In this document: one piece after another, positions 44,390 through 54,275 of the stretch
Layout of the letters: each line of letters opens with the position of its first letter
Position numbering within the stretch: position 1 is the stretch's first letter
Source of the DNA: Lacinutrix sp. Bg11-31
GTDB taxonomy: Bacteria > Bacteroidota > Bacteroidia > Flavobacteriales > Flavobacteriaceae
Assembly: GCF_002831665.1 (NCBI RefSeq)
Contig: NZ_CP025118.1
Location: forward strand, 186,001-250,000
DNA length: 64,000 nucleotides
Direction of reading: 5' to 3'
The notes under the pieces: generated by a model
Told to the model about the DNA's origin: nothing
Seen by the model: the letters and a program-made list of their open reading frames with translations, nothing else
Database searches by the model: none
Program-made: the position numbers and the translations under genes

Positions 44390-47300
44390 ATGACTAAAAA
44401 ACATATTTTATCACTATTTGTAGCCTTAAGTTTTACATTAGTTTCTTTTGCACAACAATCTGCGACTTACACAAACGATTTCGTTGCCTATCAAAAAGCA
44501 TTATCGTTATATAATAATCAGCAATACTTAGCTGCTCAAGCCGCTTTTAAGCAAATTAAAAAAACGTCTAAAGGCGAAGCTATAGAGTCGGACTGTACTT
44601 ATTATATTGCAAATTGTGCAGTGCGATTAAACCAGAAAAATGCAGATACATTAATAGAGGAGTTTGTAGAAGATTATCCTACAAGTACTAAAAAAAACAC
44701 AGCCTTTGTAGATGTTGCAGATTATTATTTCGAAAATGGAAAATTTGCATACTCTGAAAAATGGTATAGTAAAGTAGACGAAAATTCGCTATCTCAAACC
44801 GAACGCGAAAAATTTAATTTCAATAGAGGTTACACTGCTTTTTCTTCCAAAAATTATAAAGCAGCTAAAAAATATTTAAATAGAGTAGAAAACTCTCAAA
44901 AGTATGGGTCACAAGCTAAATACTATATTGGTTTTATGGCTTATGAAGGTGATGATTACGATAAAGCAAACGAATATTTTACACAAGTTGAAGGCGAAGA
45001 TAAATACAAAGAAAAGCTTAGTTATTATCAAGCAGATTTAAATTTTAAACTAGGTAAGTTTGAAAAAGCAATAGAATTAGCAAAAGCGCAATTAGAGAAA
45101 ACTAACGAGGAAGAGGAAATATCCGAACTCAATAAAATTGTTGGAGAGAGTTATTTCAATTTAGAAAAATATGCAGAATCCATTTCTTATTTAACCCAAT
45201 ATAAAGGCAAAAATGGTAAGTGGAACAACACAGATTACTACCAATTGGGTTATGCTTATTACAAGCAAAAAGATTACGAAAAAGCCATTTCAGAATTCAA
45301 TAAAATTATTGATGGTAATAATAGTGTAGCACAAAACGCATATTACCATTTAGGCGAAAGTTATGTGAGTTTAGATAAAAAGCAAGAAGCTTTAAATGCT
45401 TTTAGAAATGCTTCGCAAATGAATTACGATTTAAAAATCCAGGAAGACGCATGGCTTAACTACGCTAAAATTAGTTACGAAATTGGTAATCCATACCAAT
45501 CGGTTCCTCAAGTATTGGCGAGCTATTTAGATAAATATCCAGAAACAAATTACAAAGAAGAGTTAGAAACTTTATTAATCGATTCTTATATTACTTCCAA
45601 AAACTATAAAGAAGCTTTAGTCTTATTAAAAGGAAAAAAGAGTTTCGAAAATAAAGTAGCTTACCAAAAAGTAACGTATTACAGAGGAATAGAGTTGTAT
45701 AACGAAAGCAATTATGTTGAAGCCGAAAAAATGTTCGATGCTTCAATTGGCGAATCTCAAGATGCAAAGTATACTGCAAGAGCAACATTTTGGAAAGCAG
45801 AAGCCGATTATAACTTAACAAATTACGATGATGCTTTAATTGGTTTTAAACAGTTTCAGCAGCAAACAGATGCTAACCAAACGCCAGAATATAAAAACTT
45901 AAATTATAATTTAGCTTACACTTACTTTAAGCAAAAAAATCACGATCAAGCCATTCAATACTTCAAAAACTTCACGACTAATAACAAAGAAGATAAAGTA
46001 AGATTAAACGATGCCTATTTACGTTTGGCAGATAGTTATTTTGTAACAAGTGCTTACGAAAATGCCATTACAATGTATAGCGAAGCGCTAAGCGTTAATA
46101 AAATTGAAATGGATTACGCATTCTTTCAAAAAGCGATGAGTTATGGTTATTTAGGGCAAACAGATAAGAAAATTTCAGAGCTAGAAACTTTCATTTCTAA
46201 ATATCCAAGCTCAAAATTACGTGACGATGCTATGTACACTTTGGGTAATGCTTATGTAAAATCTGGTAATGCAGATAAAGGTGTTGCTATGTACAGTCAA
46301 TTAATTTCAGAATATAACAATGGGTCTTTTACTTCAAAAGCATTATTGCGTCAAGGTTTAGTACACTATAACAAAAATGATAACGAGAAGGCTTTAACTA
46401 AATTTAAAAAAGTAGCTGGAGATTTCCCTAATTCTCAAGAAGCTAATCAAGCAGTAGCAACAGCACGTTTAATTTATATAGATTTAGGTCGTGTAGACGA
46501 ATACGCAGTTTGGGTGCAAACCTTAGATTATGTAGAAGTTGCAGATGGAGATTTAGATAATGCAACGTACCAATCTGCAGAAAAGCAGTATTTAGATGGT
46601 AATACAAACGATGCTATTAAGTTATTTAATCGTTATTTAAACGATTTTAATAATGGGTTACATGCAAACCAATCACACTTTTATTTAGCACAATTGTATT
46701 TCAAAAAAGAGTTGAAAGAAAATGCAAAACCACATTATAAAGCAGTTGTAGATGCATCTCAAAGCGAATTTACCGAAGAAGCTTTATTGCGTTTGTCTCA
46801 AATAACATTAGAGGAGAAAAACTGGAACGAAGCAATACCTACTTTAAAACGTTTGGAAGCCGAAGCTAATTTTCCGCAAAACAGTCTGTTTGCTCAATCT
46901 AATTTAATGCAAGCAAATTATCAATTAAATAAATATACAGAAGCTGTCGCTTACGCGGAAAAAGTACTGAGTAATTTAAACTTAGATAATAAAATAAAAA
47001 GTGATGCTTACGTTATTATTGCACGTTCGGCAATTAAGACTAGCGATGAAGCTAAAGCAAAATCTGCTTACGCTAATGTAGAATTAACTGCAACTGGAGA
47101 AACAGCAGCCGAAGCATTATACTATAACGCTTATTTTAAAAATAAAGAAAGCAGTTATGCTGCATCAAACACAGTAGTACAACGTTTAGCTAAAGACTAT
47201 TCTGGTTATAAGTTCTATGGTGCAAAAGGATTAATTGTTATGGCAAAAAACCAATATGCTTTAGGAGATGCTTTTCAAGCAACTTATATTTTAGAAAGTG

Positions 47301-47413
47301 TAATCAAGAATTTTAAAGATTTCCCAGAGGTTGTAACTGAAGCTCAAACCGAATTAAGTAAAATAAAAACAGAACAAGCGAAAACCAATGCTTCAGTAGA
47401 AACTGAGGATTAG
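44390..47413 (+). CDS. Large periplasmic TPR protein
   Basis: 1007 residues. Signal peptide ends at LVSFAQQ. The rest is almost entirely TPR repeats of about 34-36 residues (DCTYYIANCAVRLNQK, YYQLGYAYYKQKDYEKAISEF, LNYNLAYTYFKQKNHDQAIQYF). Many repeats resemble BamD/YbgF-type envelope TPRs. It has no enzyme site, so it is a scaffold, probably for outer-membrane or secretion complexes. It is followed 123 bp later by an outer-membrane barrel gene on the same strand, a pair that suggests joint work. An inverted REP-like pair lies between. Confidence 0.88.
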   Translation: MTKKHILSLFVALSFTLVSFAQQSATYTNDFVAYQKALSLYNNQQYLAAQAAFKQIKKTSKGEAIESDCTYYIANCAVRLNQKNADTLIEEFVEDYPTSTKKNTAFVDVADYYFENGKFAYSEKWYSKVDENSLSQTEREKFNFNRGYTAFSSKNYKAAKKYLNRVENSQKYGSQAKYYIGFMAYEGDDYDKANEYFTQVEGEDKYKEKLSYYQADLNFKLGKFEKAIELAKAQLEKTNEEEEISELNKIVGESYFNLEKYAESISYLTQYKGKNGKWNNTDYYQLGYAYYKQKDYEKAISEFNKIIDGNNSVAQNAYYHLGESYVSLDKKQEALNAFRNASQMNYDLKIQEDAWLNYAKISYEIGNPYQSVPQVLASYLDKYPETNYKEELETLLIDSYITSKNYKEALVLLKGKKSFENKVAYQKVTYYRGIELYNESNYVEAEKMFDASIGESQDAKYTARATFWKAEADYNLTNYDDALIGFKQFQQQTDANQTPEYKNLNYNLAYTYFKQKNHDQAIQYFKNFTTNNKEDKVRLNDAYLRLADSYFVTSAYENAITMYSEALSVNKIEMDYAFFQKAMSYGYLGQTDKKISELETFISKYPSSKLRDDAMYTLGNAYVKSGNADKGVAMYSQLISEYNNGSFTSKALLRQGLVHYNKNDNEKALTKFKKVAGDFPNSQEANQAVATARLIYIDLGRVDEYAVWVQTLDYVEVADGDLDNATYQSAEKQYLDGNTNDAIKLFNRYLNDFNNGLHANQSHFYLAQLYFKKELKENAKPHYKAVVDASQSEFTEEALLRLSQITLEEKNWNEAIPTLKRLEAEANFPQNSLFAQSNLMQANYQLNKYTEAVAYAEKVLSNLNLDNKIKSDAYVIIARSAIKTSDEAKAKSAYANVELTATGETAAEALYYNAYFKNKESSYAASNTVVQRLAKDYSGYKFYGAKGLIVMAKNQYALGDAFQATYILESVIKNFKDFPEVVTEAQTELSKIKTEQAKTNASVETED

Positions 47414-47443
47414 TATTTCAGAATTAAAAAAACACACAGCTTT

Positions 47444-47515
47444 GTCATTCCTGCGCAGGCAGGAATCCAAACAATAACAAGAATTAATATAGATTCCTGC
47501 TTTCGCAGGAATGAC
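47444..47515. repeat. REP-like inverted pair, family 1
   Basis: GTCATTCCTGCGCAGGCAGG ... at 47444-47468 and its inverse at 47492-47515 (GATTCCTGCTTTCGCAGGAA ...) with 23 bp between. Same element as 28219-28293. It lies between the TPR and barrel genes. Confidence 0.75.
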
Positions 47516-47536
47516 AGAAAAAACAAAAGAGAATAT

Positions 47537-49288
47537 ATGTTTCAAACAAAGCAATTCTTATTAATTATAGCAGCATTAACTACAACGCTAATGTTCGCAC
47601 AAGAACGCGAGCAAGACACGTTAAATCCAGATGTTATTAACGTTATAAAACCATATGCGCCAACAATTTCAGACGCATTTAAAGTAAAGGAAACACCTAC
47701 GTTAGACGATGCAGAAACTGCAACAAAGAAAGAAGTGAAATATAATATTTTTTCATTTCCTGTAGCATCAACATTTACACCTGCAAAAGGTAAAGCAGCA
47801 GTTGTAGATAAAGCAAAAAAAGTAAAATTATACGATAATTATGCCACTTTAGGAGTTGGCACATATACTACTATTGTAGGCGAAGTGTACTTAAATCATG
47901 AGCTTAATAGTGGCGAAAATGTTAGTGCACACGTTAGTCATCACTCTTCTCAAGGTGGTATTGATGGAGTGCTTACAGATGATAATTTTTTAGATTCTAA
48001 AATAGATTTAAGCTACAGTAAATTAACTAACGATTTAGATTGGACTGTTGCTGGAGGTTTTGGCTTACAATCTTACAATTGGTATGGTTTGCAGCAACCG
48101 TTATTTAACCAAGCTACTGCAGATTCTTTAGATGTGAGCCATAACTTTACAGATGCTCATATTTCTGGAGCATTAAATATTGAAGACGGTATTTTTAAAG
48201 GAGCAGATATCTTGTTTAGACGTTTTGGAGATAACCAAGGCTCTGGAGAGAATAGACTTAAGTTAAGTGGTACTGCAGATATTCCTGTTAGAGACGAAGC
48301 TGTTTCTACGGTTTTAAGTTTAGATTATTTAGGTGGCAGTTTCGATAGAAATTATTTTGATGCTACTAAAATAAACTACGGAAACATTCAAGTAGGTTTA
48401 GCTCCAACGTATCAAATTAAAAAAGACGATTTAACCGTAAACCTAGGTGTAACATTAACCTATTTAAACGATACCGAAGCCAGTAAAAGTAGTTTCTTTA
48501 TCTACCCAAATATTAGTGCAAGCTATCGTTTAGTAGACGAGTATGTTATTGCCTTTGGAGGTGTAAAAGGTGGTTTGATTCAGAACTCTTATTACGATTT
48601 TGCAACAGAAAATGCATTTGTATCACCAACCTTGTTTATTACACCAACAGACCAGCAATACAATGCTTATGCAGGTTTAAGAGGGAAGCTTTCAAACACT
48701 ATTGGGTATTCGGTTAGTGGTAGTTATAAATCGGAGAAGAGTAAAGCCTTATTTCAAAATAATTTAGTGCCTTACGGTTTTAATAATGATGAAAGTTACC
48801 ATTATGGTAATTCGTTTGGTGTAACTTATGATGATGTTACAACTCTAGGAGTATCAGCAGAGTTAAGTGTAGATATAAATAGAAACTTCACTTTAGGAGT
48901 TAAAGGTGAATATTTCGTGTATAACACAAAGAACGAAGCTGAAGCTTGGAATTTACCAGAAATAAAAGGAACTTTATTTATGGATTATCAAATTAACGAG
49001 AATTGGTTTGCAGGCGCAAACTTGTTCTTTGTTGGAGAACGTAAAGATTTAACTGGGTTTAATGATATAGAAAACCCAAGTTTGCCTAACCTTATAAACG
49101 AAACGCAAATAGTAACTTTAGATAGTTATTTCGATGCTAACGTTCATGTTGGTTATCATGTAAACGATCGTATTTCGGTATTTGTAAAAGGAAACAATCT
49201 TATTGGAGAAAATTACAACAAGTGGAAAAACACGCCAGTTCAAGGCATTCAATTTTTAGCTGGAGGAACTTATAAGTTTGATTTCTAA
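47537..49288 (+). CDS. Outer-membrane beta-barrel (TonB-dependent-receptor-like) protein
   Basis: 583 residues. Signal peptide ends at LMFAQE. No plug domain or carboxypeptidase-like front is present, but residues 95-583 show alternating strands typical of an outer-membrane barrel (YATLGVGTYTTIVGEVYLN, LSGTADIPVRDEAVSTVLSL), ending in the classical aromatic C-terminus GGTYKFDF. The family name is therefore TonB-dependent receptor-like without the plug. It probably works with the TPR protein upstream. Confidence 0.82.
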   Translation: MFQTKQFLLIIAALTTTLMFAQEREQDTLNPDVINVIKPYAPTISDAFKVKETPTLDDAETATKKEVKYNIFSFPVASTFTPAKGKAAVVDKAKKVKLYDNYATLGVGTYTTIVGEVYLNHELNSGENVSAHVSHHSSQGGIDGVLTDDNFLDSKIDLSYSKLTNDLDWTVAGGFGLQSYNWYGLQQPLFNQATADSLDVSHNFTDAHISGALNIEDGIFKGADILFRRFGDNQGSGENRLKLSGTADIPVRDEAVSTVLSLDYLGGSFDRNYFDATKINYGNIQVGLAPTYQIKKDDLTVNLGVTLTYLNDTEASKSSFFIYPNISASYRLVDEYVIAFGGVKGGLIQNSYYDFATENAFVSPTLFITPTDQQYNAYAGLRGKLSNTIGYSVSGSYKSEKSKALFQNNLVPYGFNNDESYHYGNSFGVTYDDVTTLGVSAELSVDINRNFTLGVKGEYFVYNTKNEAEAWNLPEIKGTLFMDYQINENWFAGANLFFVGERKDLTGFNDIENPSLPNLINETQIVTLDSYFDANVHVGYHVNDRISVFVKGNNLIGENYNKWKNTPVQGIQFLAGGTYKFDF

Positions 49289-49298
49289 TAGTTGTTTA

Positions 49299-49326
49299 GT
49301 CATTGCGAGGTACGAAGTAATCTCAC
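49299..49326. repeat. REP-like element, family 2 (partial)
   Basis: GTCATTGCGAGGTACGAAGT followed by AATCTCAC. It matches the fuller copy at 60188-60219 and a diverged copy at 53467-53495. Confidence 0.6.
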
Positions 49327-49380
49327 ACATTAGGAATATAATTAAGCAAATTAATTAGAAGTAATTTTATTTCATTTCAA

Positions 49381-49412
49381 AAACGTCCTCCATATTAGAG
49401 GACGTTTTTTTA
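49381..49412. terminator. Terminator after the barrel gene
   Basis: AAACGTCCTC pairs with GAGGACGTTT around a 7-base loop, followed by T6. It is 92 bp after the barrel stop and 32 bp before the next gene. Confidence 0.82.
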
Positions 49413-49443
49413 TTACTATATTTATACCTCAAAAATTATTAAT

Positions 49444-51066
49444 ATGAAAAGCCTTTTATTCAGTTTAATACTTCTTACAACTTTTGGTTGTGGTAACAAG
49501 AAAACAGAAGTAGACTCTATAGTAATAAACGCTAATGTTTACACCGTAGATTCCGATTTCGCTAAAGCGGAAGCATTTGCTATTAAAGATGGAAAGTTTG
49601 AAGCCATAGGAAGCACTTCAGAAATACAACAAAACTATTCAGCTAAAGAAATTATTGATGCCAAAGGCGAAACTATTGTGCCTGGTTTAATAGATGCACA
49701 TTGTCATTTTTATGGTTTAGGCTTAACCAAGCAAACGGTGAATCTAGTAGGTACAACAAGTTTTGATGACGTAATGAAACGTGTTATCGATTTTCAGAAT
49801 AAAAAAAACACCACATTTATTAAAGGAAGAGGTTGGGATCAAAACGATTGGGAAGATAAAACGTATCCAAACAAAACACTTTTAGATCAATTATATCCAG
49901 ATATTCCAGTAGCTATAACACGAATAGATGGTCATGCAATGTTGTGTAATCAAGTGGCTTTAGATATGGCTAATATTACTGTAAAAACTAAAGTTATAGG
50001 AGGTGAAATAAAAGTAGAAAATGGAGAACTTACCGGAATTCTTATTGATAATCCTATGGAATTGGTACAAGCCATTTTTCCTAAGCCAACACGTAAACAA
50101 CAGATTCATGCTTTATTAGATGCGCAAACATTCTGTACCAATTTAGGTTTAACAACGGTAAGTGATGCTGGACTGGATAAGCAAGTGATTGAGTTAATAG
50201 ATAGTTTACAAAAAACGAATACTTTGCAAATGCGAGTATACGCAATGGTTAGCAATACTAAAGATAATTTGGACTACTATTTAAATAAAGGTAAAATTAA
50301 AACAAAAAGACTAAACGTACAATCTGTAAAAGTATATGCAGATGGTGCTTTAGGTTCTCGTGGAGCAGCCTTAAAAGAGGTTTATAACGATGAGCATAAT
50401 CATTTTGGCTCTATGGTAATTGGAACAGATGATTATAAAGCATTAGCGCTTAAAATCGAGAATGCAGGTTACCAAATGAATACACATGCCATAGGAGATT
50501 CGGCTAATAGTTTTGTTTTAAAAACGTATAAAAAAACGTTAGCGAACAAAAACAATAAGCGTTGGAGAGTAGAGCATGCACAAGTGATTACAGATAATGA
50601 TTTCGATTATTTTGAAAATGAAAACATAATACCTTCTATCCAACCAACACATGCAACAAGCGATATGTATTGGGCAAAAGATAGAGTAGGAGAAGAACGT
50701 GTAAAAGGTGCTTATGCCTACAAAAAATTATTAGAAAAAAGCGGAAGAGTTGCCTTAGGTACCGATTTTCCTATAGAACAAGTCAATCCGTTTTTAACAT
50801 TTTATGCAGCTGTAGCAAGAAAAGATTTGAAAGGATTTCCTGAAAACGGATTTCAAAAAGAAAATGCATTGTCTAGAAAAGAAACTTTAAAAGGAATGAC
50901 TATTTGGGCTGCTTATGCTAATTTTGAAGACCTAGAAAAAGGAAGTATTGAAGCTGGTAAATATGCCGATTATGTAATATTAAATCAGGATATTATGGAA
51001 ATTCCTGAAGAAAAAATACCTTTAACAAAAGTGCAACAAACCTATATTAATGGTGTGGCACAATAA
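49444..51066 (+). CDS. YtcJ-like metal-dependent amidohydrolase lipoprotein
   Basis: 540 residues. Signal peptide with lipobox at Cys16 (LLTTFGC). Amidohydrolase fold: VPGLIDAHCHFYGLG has the HxH metal pair, YADGALGSRGAAL is the YtcJ signature, NTHAIGDSANSFVL and WRVEHAQV hold later His ligands, and GTDFPIEQVNP the catalytic Asp. Members act on amides or related C-N bonds of unknown compounds. Extracytoplasmic location follows from the lipobox. No regulator or transporter is nearby. Confidence 0.9.
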   Translation: MKSLLFSLILLTTFGCGNKKTEVDSIVINANVYTVDSDFAKAEAFAIKDGKFEAIGSTSEIQQNYSAKEIIDAKGETIVPGLIDAHCHFYGLGLTKQTVNLVGTTSFDDVMKRVIDFQNKKNTTFIKGRGWDQNDWEDKTYPNKTLLDQLYPDIPVAITRIDGHAMLCNQVALDMANITVKTKVIGGEIKVENGELTGILIDNPMELVQAIFPKPTRKQQIHALLDAQTFCTNLGLTTVSDAGLDKQVIELIDSLQKTNTLQMRVYAMVSNTKDNLDYYLNKGKIKTKRLNVQSVKVYADGALGSRGAALKEVYNDEHNHFGSMVIGTDDYKALALKIENAGYQMNTHAIGDSANSFVLKTYKKTLANKNNKRWRVEHAQVITDNDFDYFENENIIPSIQPTHATSDMYWAKDRVGEERVKGAYAYKKLLEKSGRVALGTDFPIEQVNPFLTFYAAVARKDLKGFPENGFQKENALSRKETLKGMTIWAAYANFEDLEKGSIEAGKYADYVILNQDIMEIPEEKIPLTKVQQTYINGVAQ

Positions 51067-51184
51067 TTGATTTTAGAAAACAAAACAAAAATTAATAAAG
51101 CGAGCATGTTCAAAGTTTCTTCGCCAAGAAGGTTTATTAACAGCGAACAGCATGTGGTCATTAAAAAAAAATAAAGAAAAACAC

Positions 51185-51712
51185 ATGAAAAATATTTTTA
51201 CACTACTATTATTTTTAAGCGTATCGGTAACCAGTTTTGCGCAAGTAGATGCCTATAGTGAAGACGTTAAAAAGTGCGTTATAAGCAACGGAACAATGTC
51301 TTATTATGATGATGTAATGGAACAAATGTATCAAATGTTAAAAGTTCAGTTTACAGATAAAAAAGTGCCAGATGCAATATGGACAGAGGTAAAAAAAGGT
51401 AAATCTGTAGCAATGGACGAATTAGCACAAATGATGGTATCTGCATACAGAGGGCATTTTACGCATGAAGATGTAAAAAAGATGAATACTTTATATGCTT
51501 CTAAAGCAGGAAAGAGCATGTTTAAAAAAGATGGATTATCAGAAGGCGATAAGGTAATATTAAATGAGTTTTATAAAAGCGATACAGGACAGAAAATTTT
51601 AGGTTCTCAAGATTCTATGAACGAGTCTATGAGCAGGATTTCCGAGATGTGGAGTAGTGGTGTTTATCGTGGAGTCATTGCTTTATTATCTGAGAAAGGT
51701 TATAATTTGTAG
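51185..51712 (+). CDS. DUF2059 secreted protein
   Basis: About 175 residues from MKNIFTLLLFLSVSVTSFAQ, a signal peptide cut after FAQ. The body (YRGHFTHEDVKKMNTLYASKAGKSMF and EFYKSDTGQKIL, read in parts) matches DUF2059, a helical extracytoplasmic family of unknown function. An in-frame ATG 11 codons upstream would put charged residues before the signal peptide and is less likely. Confidence 0.85.
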   Translation: MKNIFTLLLFLSVSVTSFAQVDAYSEDVKKCVISNGTMSYYDDVMEQMYQMLKVQFTDKKVPDAIWTEVKKGKSVAMDELAQMMVSAYRGHFTHEDVKKMNTLYASKAGKSMFKKDGLSEGDKVILNEFYKSDTGQKILGSQDSMNESMSRISEMWSSGVYRGVIALLSEKGYNL

Positions 51713-51713
51713 A

Positions 51714-52142
51714 GTGAAATCAATAATTTATTTTTGCTCATTCCTAGTTCGCTTTCAAAAACTAGACTGTTGTAAAAGAGTTGTTCATGTTACCAAATTA
51801 ATCTCTGGTAAATGGAAAGCTGTTAATGGAAATTCTAGTAAGGTTTTTATTTATTCATTTACAAAAAGTAAAGGAGATTTAGAAATAAGTTATGAACCTA
51901 AAGAAGGTGAAGATGAAAAAATTTTAATTTCAAATCATGATCTTTTAGTTGAGATATAAAAAAAAAGAAAAAGATTCAAACTGAAATACACTTACATGTT
52001 AGAAACAATAATAGCAGACATTAAGTTTCTTAGTTTAAATAACATGACTTTAATAGAGAAAGGTGTTCAAACAGATTATTATAAAATTGCTAATTTAAAT
52101 AAAAAAACTACTACTTACTCTAGTATTACTTATATCAACTAG
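51714..52142 (+). pseudogene. Degraded small lipocalin-like/lipoprotein gene with internal stop
   Basis: From a GTG at 51714 the frame reads VKSIIYFCSFLVRFQKLDCC, then LISGKWKAVNGNSSKVFIYS, and stops at TAA 51957. The same frame goes on with sensible protein (YTYMLETIIADIKFLSLNNM, TLIEKGVQTDYYKIANL) to TAG at 52140. The phrase SGKWKAV suggests a lipocalin-like fold. One nonsense codon and a damaged signal region make this a probable pseudogene, 2 bp after the DUF2059 gene. Confidence 0.55.
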
Positions 52143-52783
52143 TTTTGCTTTCGCACAATACGGTTGGACAAAAGCAGAAGTAACCTTAAAAAATGGAATC
52201 ATTTTAAAAGGAGGAGCTTCTTTAGTAATGATGTCTAATGGTATTAATTTGGGTAAGGAAAAACTTAAGTTTAGAAAGGAAAAAAAAGCTAAGAAATCTA
52301 AATATTTACCAAAAGAAATTGAGCAAGTTGTTTTTACTGTAACCTACAAAGAAAAAGTAGGAGAAAAAAAGTAGAGAAAACGAGAGTAGAAAAATACATT
52401 CCCGTTTTTTTAAATAAAAAGCAAAGCAAAGCAAACTAGGCTTTGTAGAGCTTATGGTCGATGGTAATTTAAGATTAGTAGGTAGAACTGTAGCTGTACA
52501 GTCTGATGGTGTTTAGAATGGAGCAACAGGAGCTCCTGGAGCTGCTCCAGTTTATATTCCTGGTTATATGGGAAGCCACAATCAAGTGATGTTTTTAAAA
52601 GCTGGTGAAAAGTCAAAAATTTTTAATCAAATAAGTTTAACCAAGTCTTTTAGAAAAAGAGCAATGGATTATTTTAAAAATTGTACAGTGTTAAAAAATA
52701 AAATTGATAAAAAAGAATTTGTAAAAGAAGATCTTCAAGATATTGTTAAGTTTTATAATTTAACATACAGCTTTGCTAAATAA
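52099..52783 (+). pseudogene. Degraded secreted-protein gene (lost start, two frameshifts, one stop)
   Basis: The frame from an ATA at 52099 reads IKKLLLTLVLLISTSFAFAQ, a perfect signal peptide if the codon were ATG, then YGWTKAEVTLKNGIILKGGA. It stops at TAG 52372 in an A-rich run. The neighbouring frame continues VEKTRVEKYIPVFLNKK, and past a short GCAAA-type duplication the third frame reads LGFVELMVDGNLRLVGRTV, a stop at 52514, then to SFAK and TAA at 52783. Together this is one secreted protein of about 225 residues with four lesions. It overlaps the convergent methyltransferase gene by 31 bp. Confidence 0.65.
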
Positions 52784-53460
52784 TCGAAATACTCTCCTTT
52801 AGCTACAATTTCACAATGCAACCCAACCGAAGCGCAAGCAGTATTTAAAGTGCTACTGTCAAGGTATAACCATTTCATTGGTGCTTCTTTTTCTCCTTTA
52901 TAGCTTAAAAAATAATCTAACTCACCATGATAACCAGAGTTTAGATCTTGCCAAAAGCCACCATCTTCATCTTCGTACATGTATTTAATATCGCAAGAAT
53001 CTATTAGAATTTGACCATTAGCATTCAATAAACTTTTTAAATGCGCTAAATATTTAGGTAAAGCTATTACAGTTTGAAAAATGCCAGTACCATTCATTAA
53101 CAAAAGGATAGTATCGAATGTTTCTTTTTCGTCTAAAAGTGGCAATAATTCAGCATTTAAAACGCCTCGCTTTTTACAGATTTCAATAGCGCCTTTAGAG
53201 ATGTCTATCGCTTTTACATTGAAACCTTCTTGTTGCAGGTGTAAACTATGACTTCCAGCGCCACAACCAACATCTAATATGCTTCCTTTGGCAAGTTTTA
53301 GTGCTTCTTTTTCAAGTTTTGGCATTTCAGCATAATTTCTAAATAAATAATCTAGAGGCAAAATATCTTCATCAGAAATATTTGTAGACGTAATAATGTC
53401 TTCCGAGGTATTTCCGTTATAAAAATCTAATAATGCTTTTCCGAATAAGTCTTTTTTCAT
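52753..53460 (-). CDS. Class I SAM-dependent methyltransferase
   Basis: 235 residues. The SAM-binding motif I is SILDVGCGAGSHSLHL, acidic loop VKAIDIS follows, and motif II DTILLLMNGTGIF and ILIDSCDIKY are in place. Substrate unknown. The C-terminal part (LYLDSSTLNTACASVGLHCEIVAKG) is typical of small-molecule methyltransferases. It ends inside the decayed gene on the opposite strand. Confidence 0.88.
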   Translation of the reverse strand: MKKDLFGKALLDFYNGNTSEDIITSTNISDEDILPLDYLFRNYAEMPKLEKEALKLAKGSILDVGCGAGSHSLHLQQEGFNVKAIDISKGAIEICKKRGVLNAELLPLLDEKETFDTILLLMNGTGIFQTVIALPKYLAHLKSLLNANGQILIDSCDIKYMYEDEDGGFWQDLNSGYHGELDYFLSYKGEKEAPMKWLYLDSSTLNTACASVGLHCEIVAKGEYFDYLAKLYVKL

Positions 53461-53466
53461 ATGATT

Positions 53467-53495
53467 ATCATTGCGAGACTTTCGTCATGGCAATT
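53467..53495. repeat. REP-like element, family 2 (diverged)
   Basis: ATCATTGCGAGACTTTCGTC then ATGGCAATT. It keeps the ATTGC ... GCAAT ends of the copy at 60188-60219. Confidence 0.5.
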
Positions 53496-53572
53496 TACTA
53501 ATTAGTAGTTCTCTTTTAAAGATTATTTCGTTCATATACACTTCATAATTACGAAAATCTTATTTTCGCATA

Positions 53573-54067
53573 ATGCAAGACATTATCAATAATCTTCCAA
53601 AGCTCGCCAAAGATAAGCATAAGGAAAATAAATCCTTTTTTACTAAGCTTAAAAAAAGGCCGCCAAAAAAATTGGATTATATCATGCAGGAATTGCATGA
53701 GGAAGAGTTTGAAAAAACCGATTGTCTAGAATGTGCTAACTGTTGCAAAACCACAGGACCTTTATTTACAGATAAGGATGTAGATCGAATTGCGAAGCAT
53801 TTTAAAATGAAAACTCAAAAATTTGTAGATCAGTTTTTAAGAGTAGATGAAGACAACGATTACGTATTACAAAGTGTGCCATGTACTTTTTTAGGAGCCG
53901 ATAATTATTGCTCAATCTACGAAGTAAGACCAAAAGCTTGTAGCGAGTTCCCACATACAGATAGAAAGAAGTTTCAGCAAATCTCTAATTTAACAATGCA
54001 AAATGTTGCAATTTGTCCTGCCGCTTTCAATATTGTAGAGAAAATGAAGGAACTGATTAAGTTGTAG
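53573..54067 (+). CDS. YkgJ-family cysteine cluster protein
   Basis: 164 residues. Cysteines occur as CLECANCCKTTGPLF, VPCTFLGADNYCSIYEVRP, KACSEFP and AICPAAF, the pattern of the YkgJ/UPF0153 family, thought to bind iron-sulfur or zinc. The N-terminal 40 residues are basic. Function unknown. Confidence 0.9.
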   Translation: MQDIINNLPKLAKDKHKENKSFFTKLKKRPPKKLDYIMQELHEEEFEKTDCLECANCCKTTGPLFTDKDVDRIAKHFKMKTQKFVDQFLRVDEDNDYVLQSVPCTFLGADNYCSIYEVRPKACSEFPHTDRKKFQQISNLTMQNVAICPAAFNIVEKMKELIKL

Positions 54068-54275
54068 GTTAGTTAAAGTGACAGTATTCAGTTAAATAAG
54101 AATAAGCAAAGCAGAGTAATTTCAAAACTGTTTCTCTTACTTTAAGAAAGAATAGGAATATAGAATATAAAAAACAAGAGTAATCCCTTTGTGTGTCTTC
54201 TGCAAATTTCAGTGTAAAAATTTAGTACTTAACCTTCGAGATAAAATTTAATTATCTTTAAAGAAAAATTCTAAT

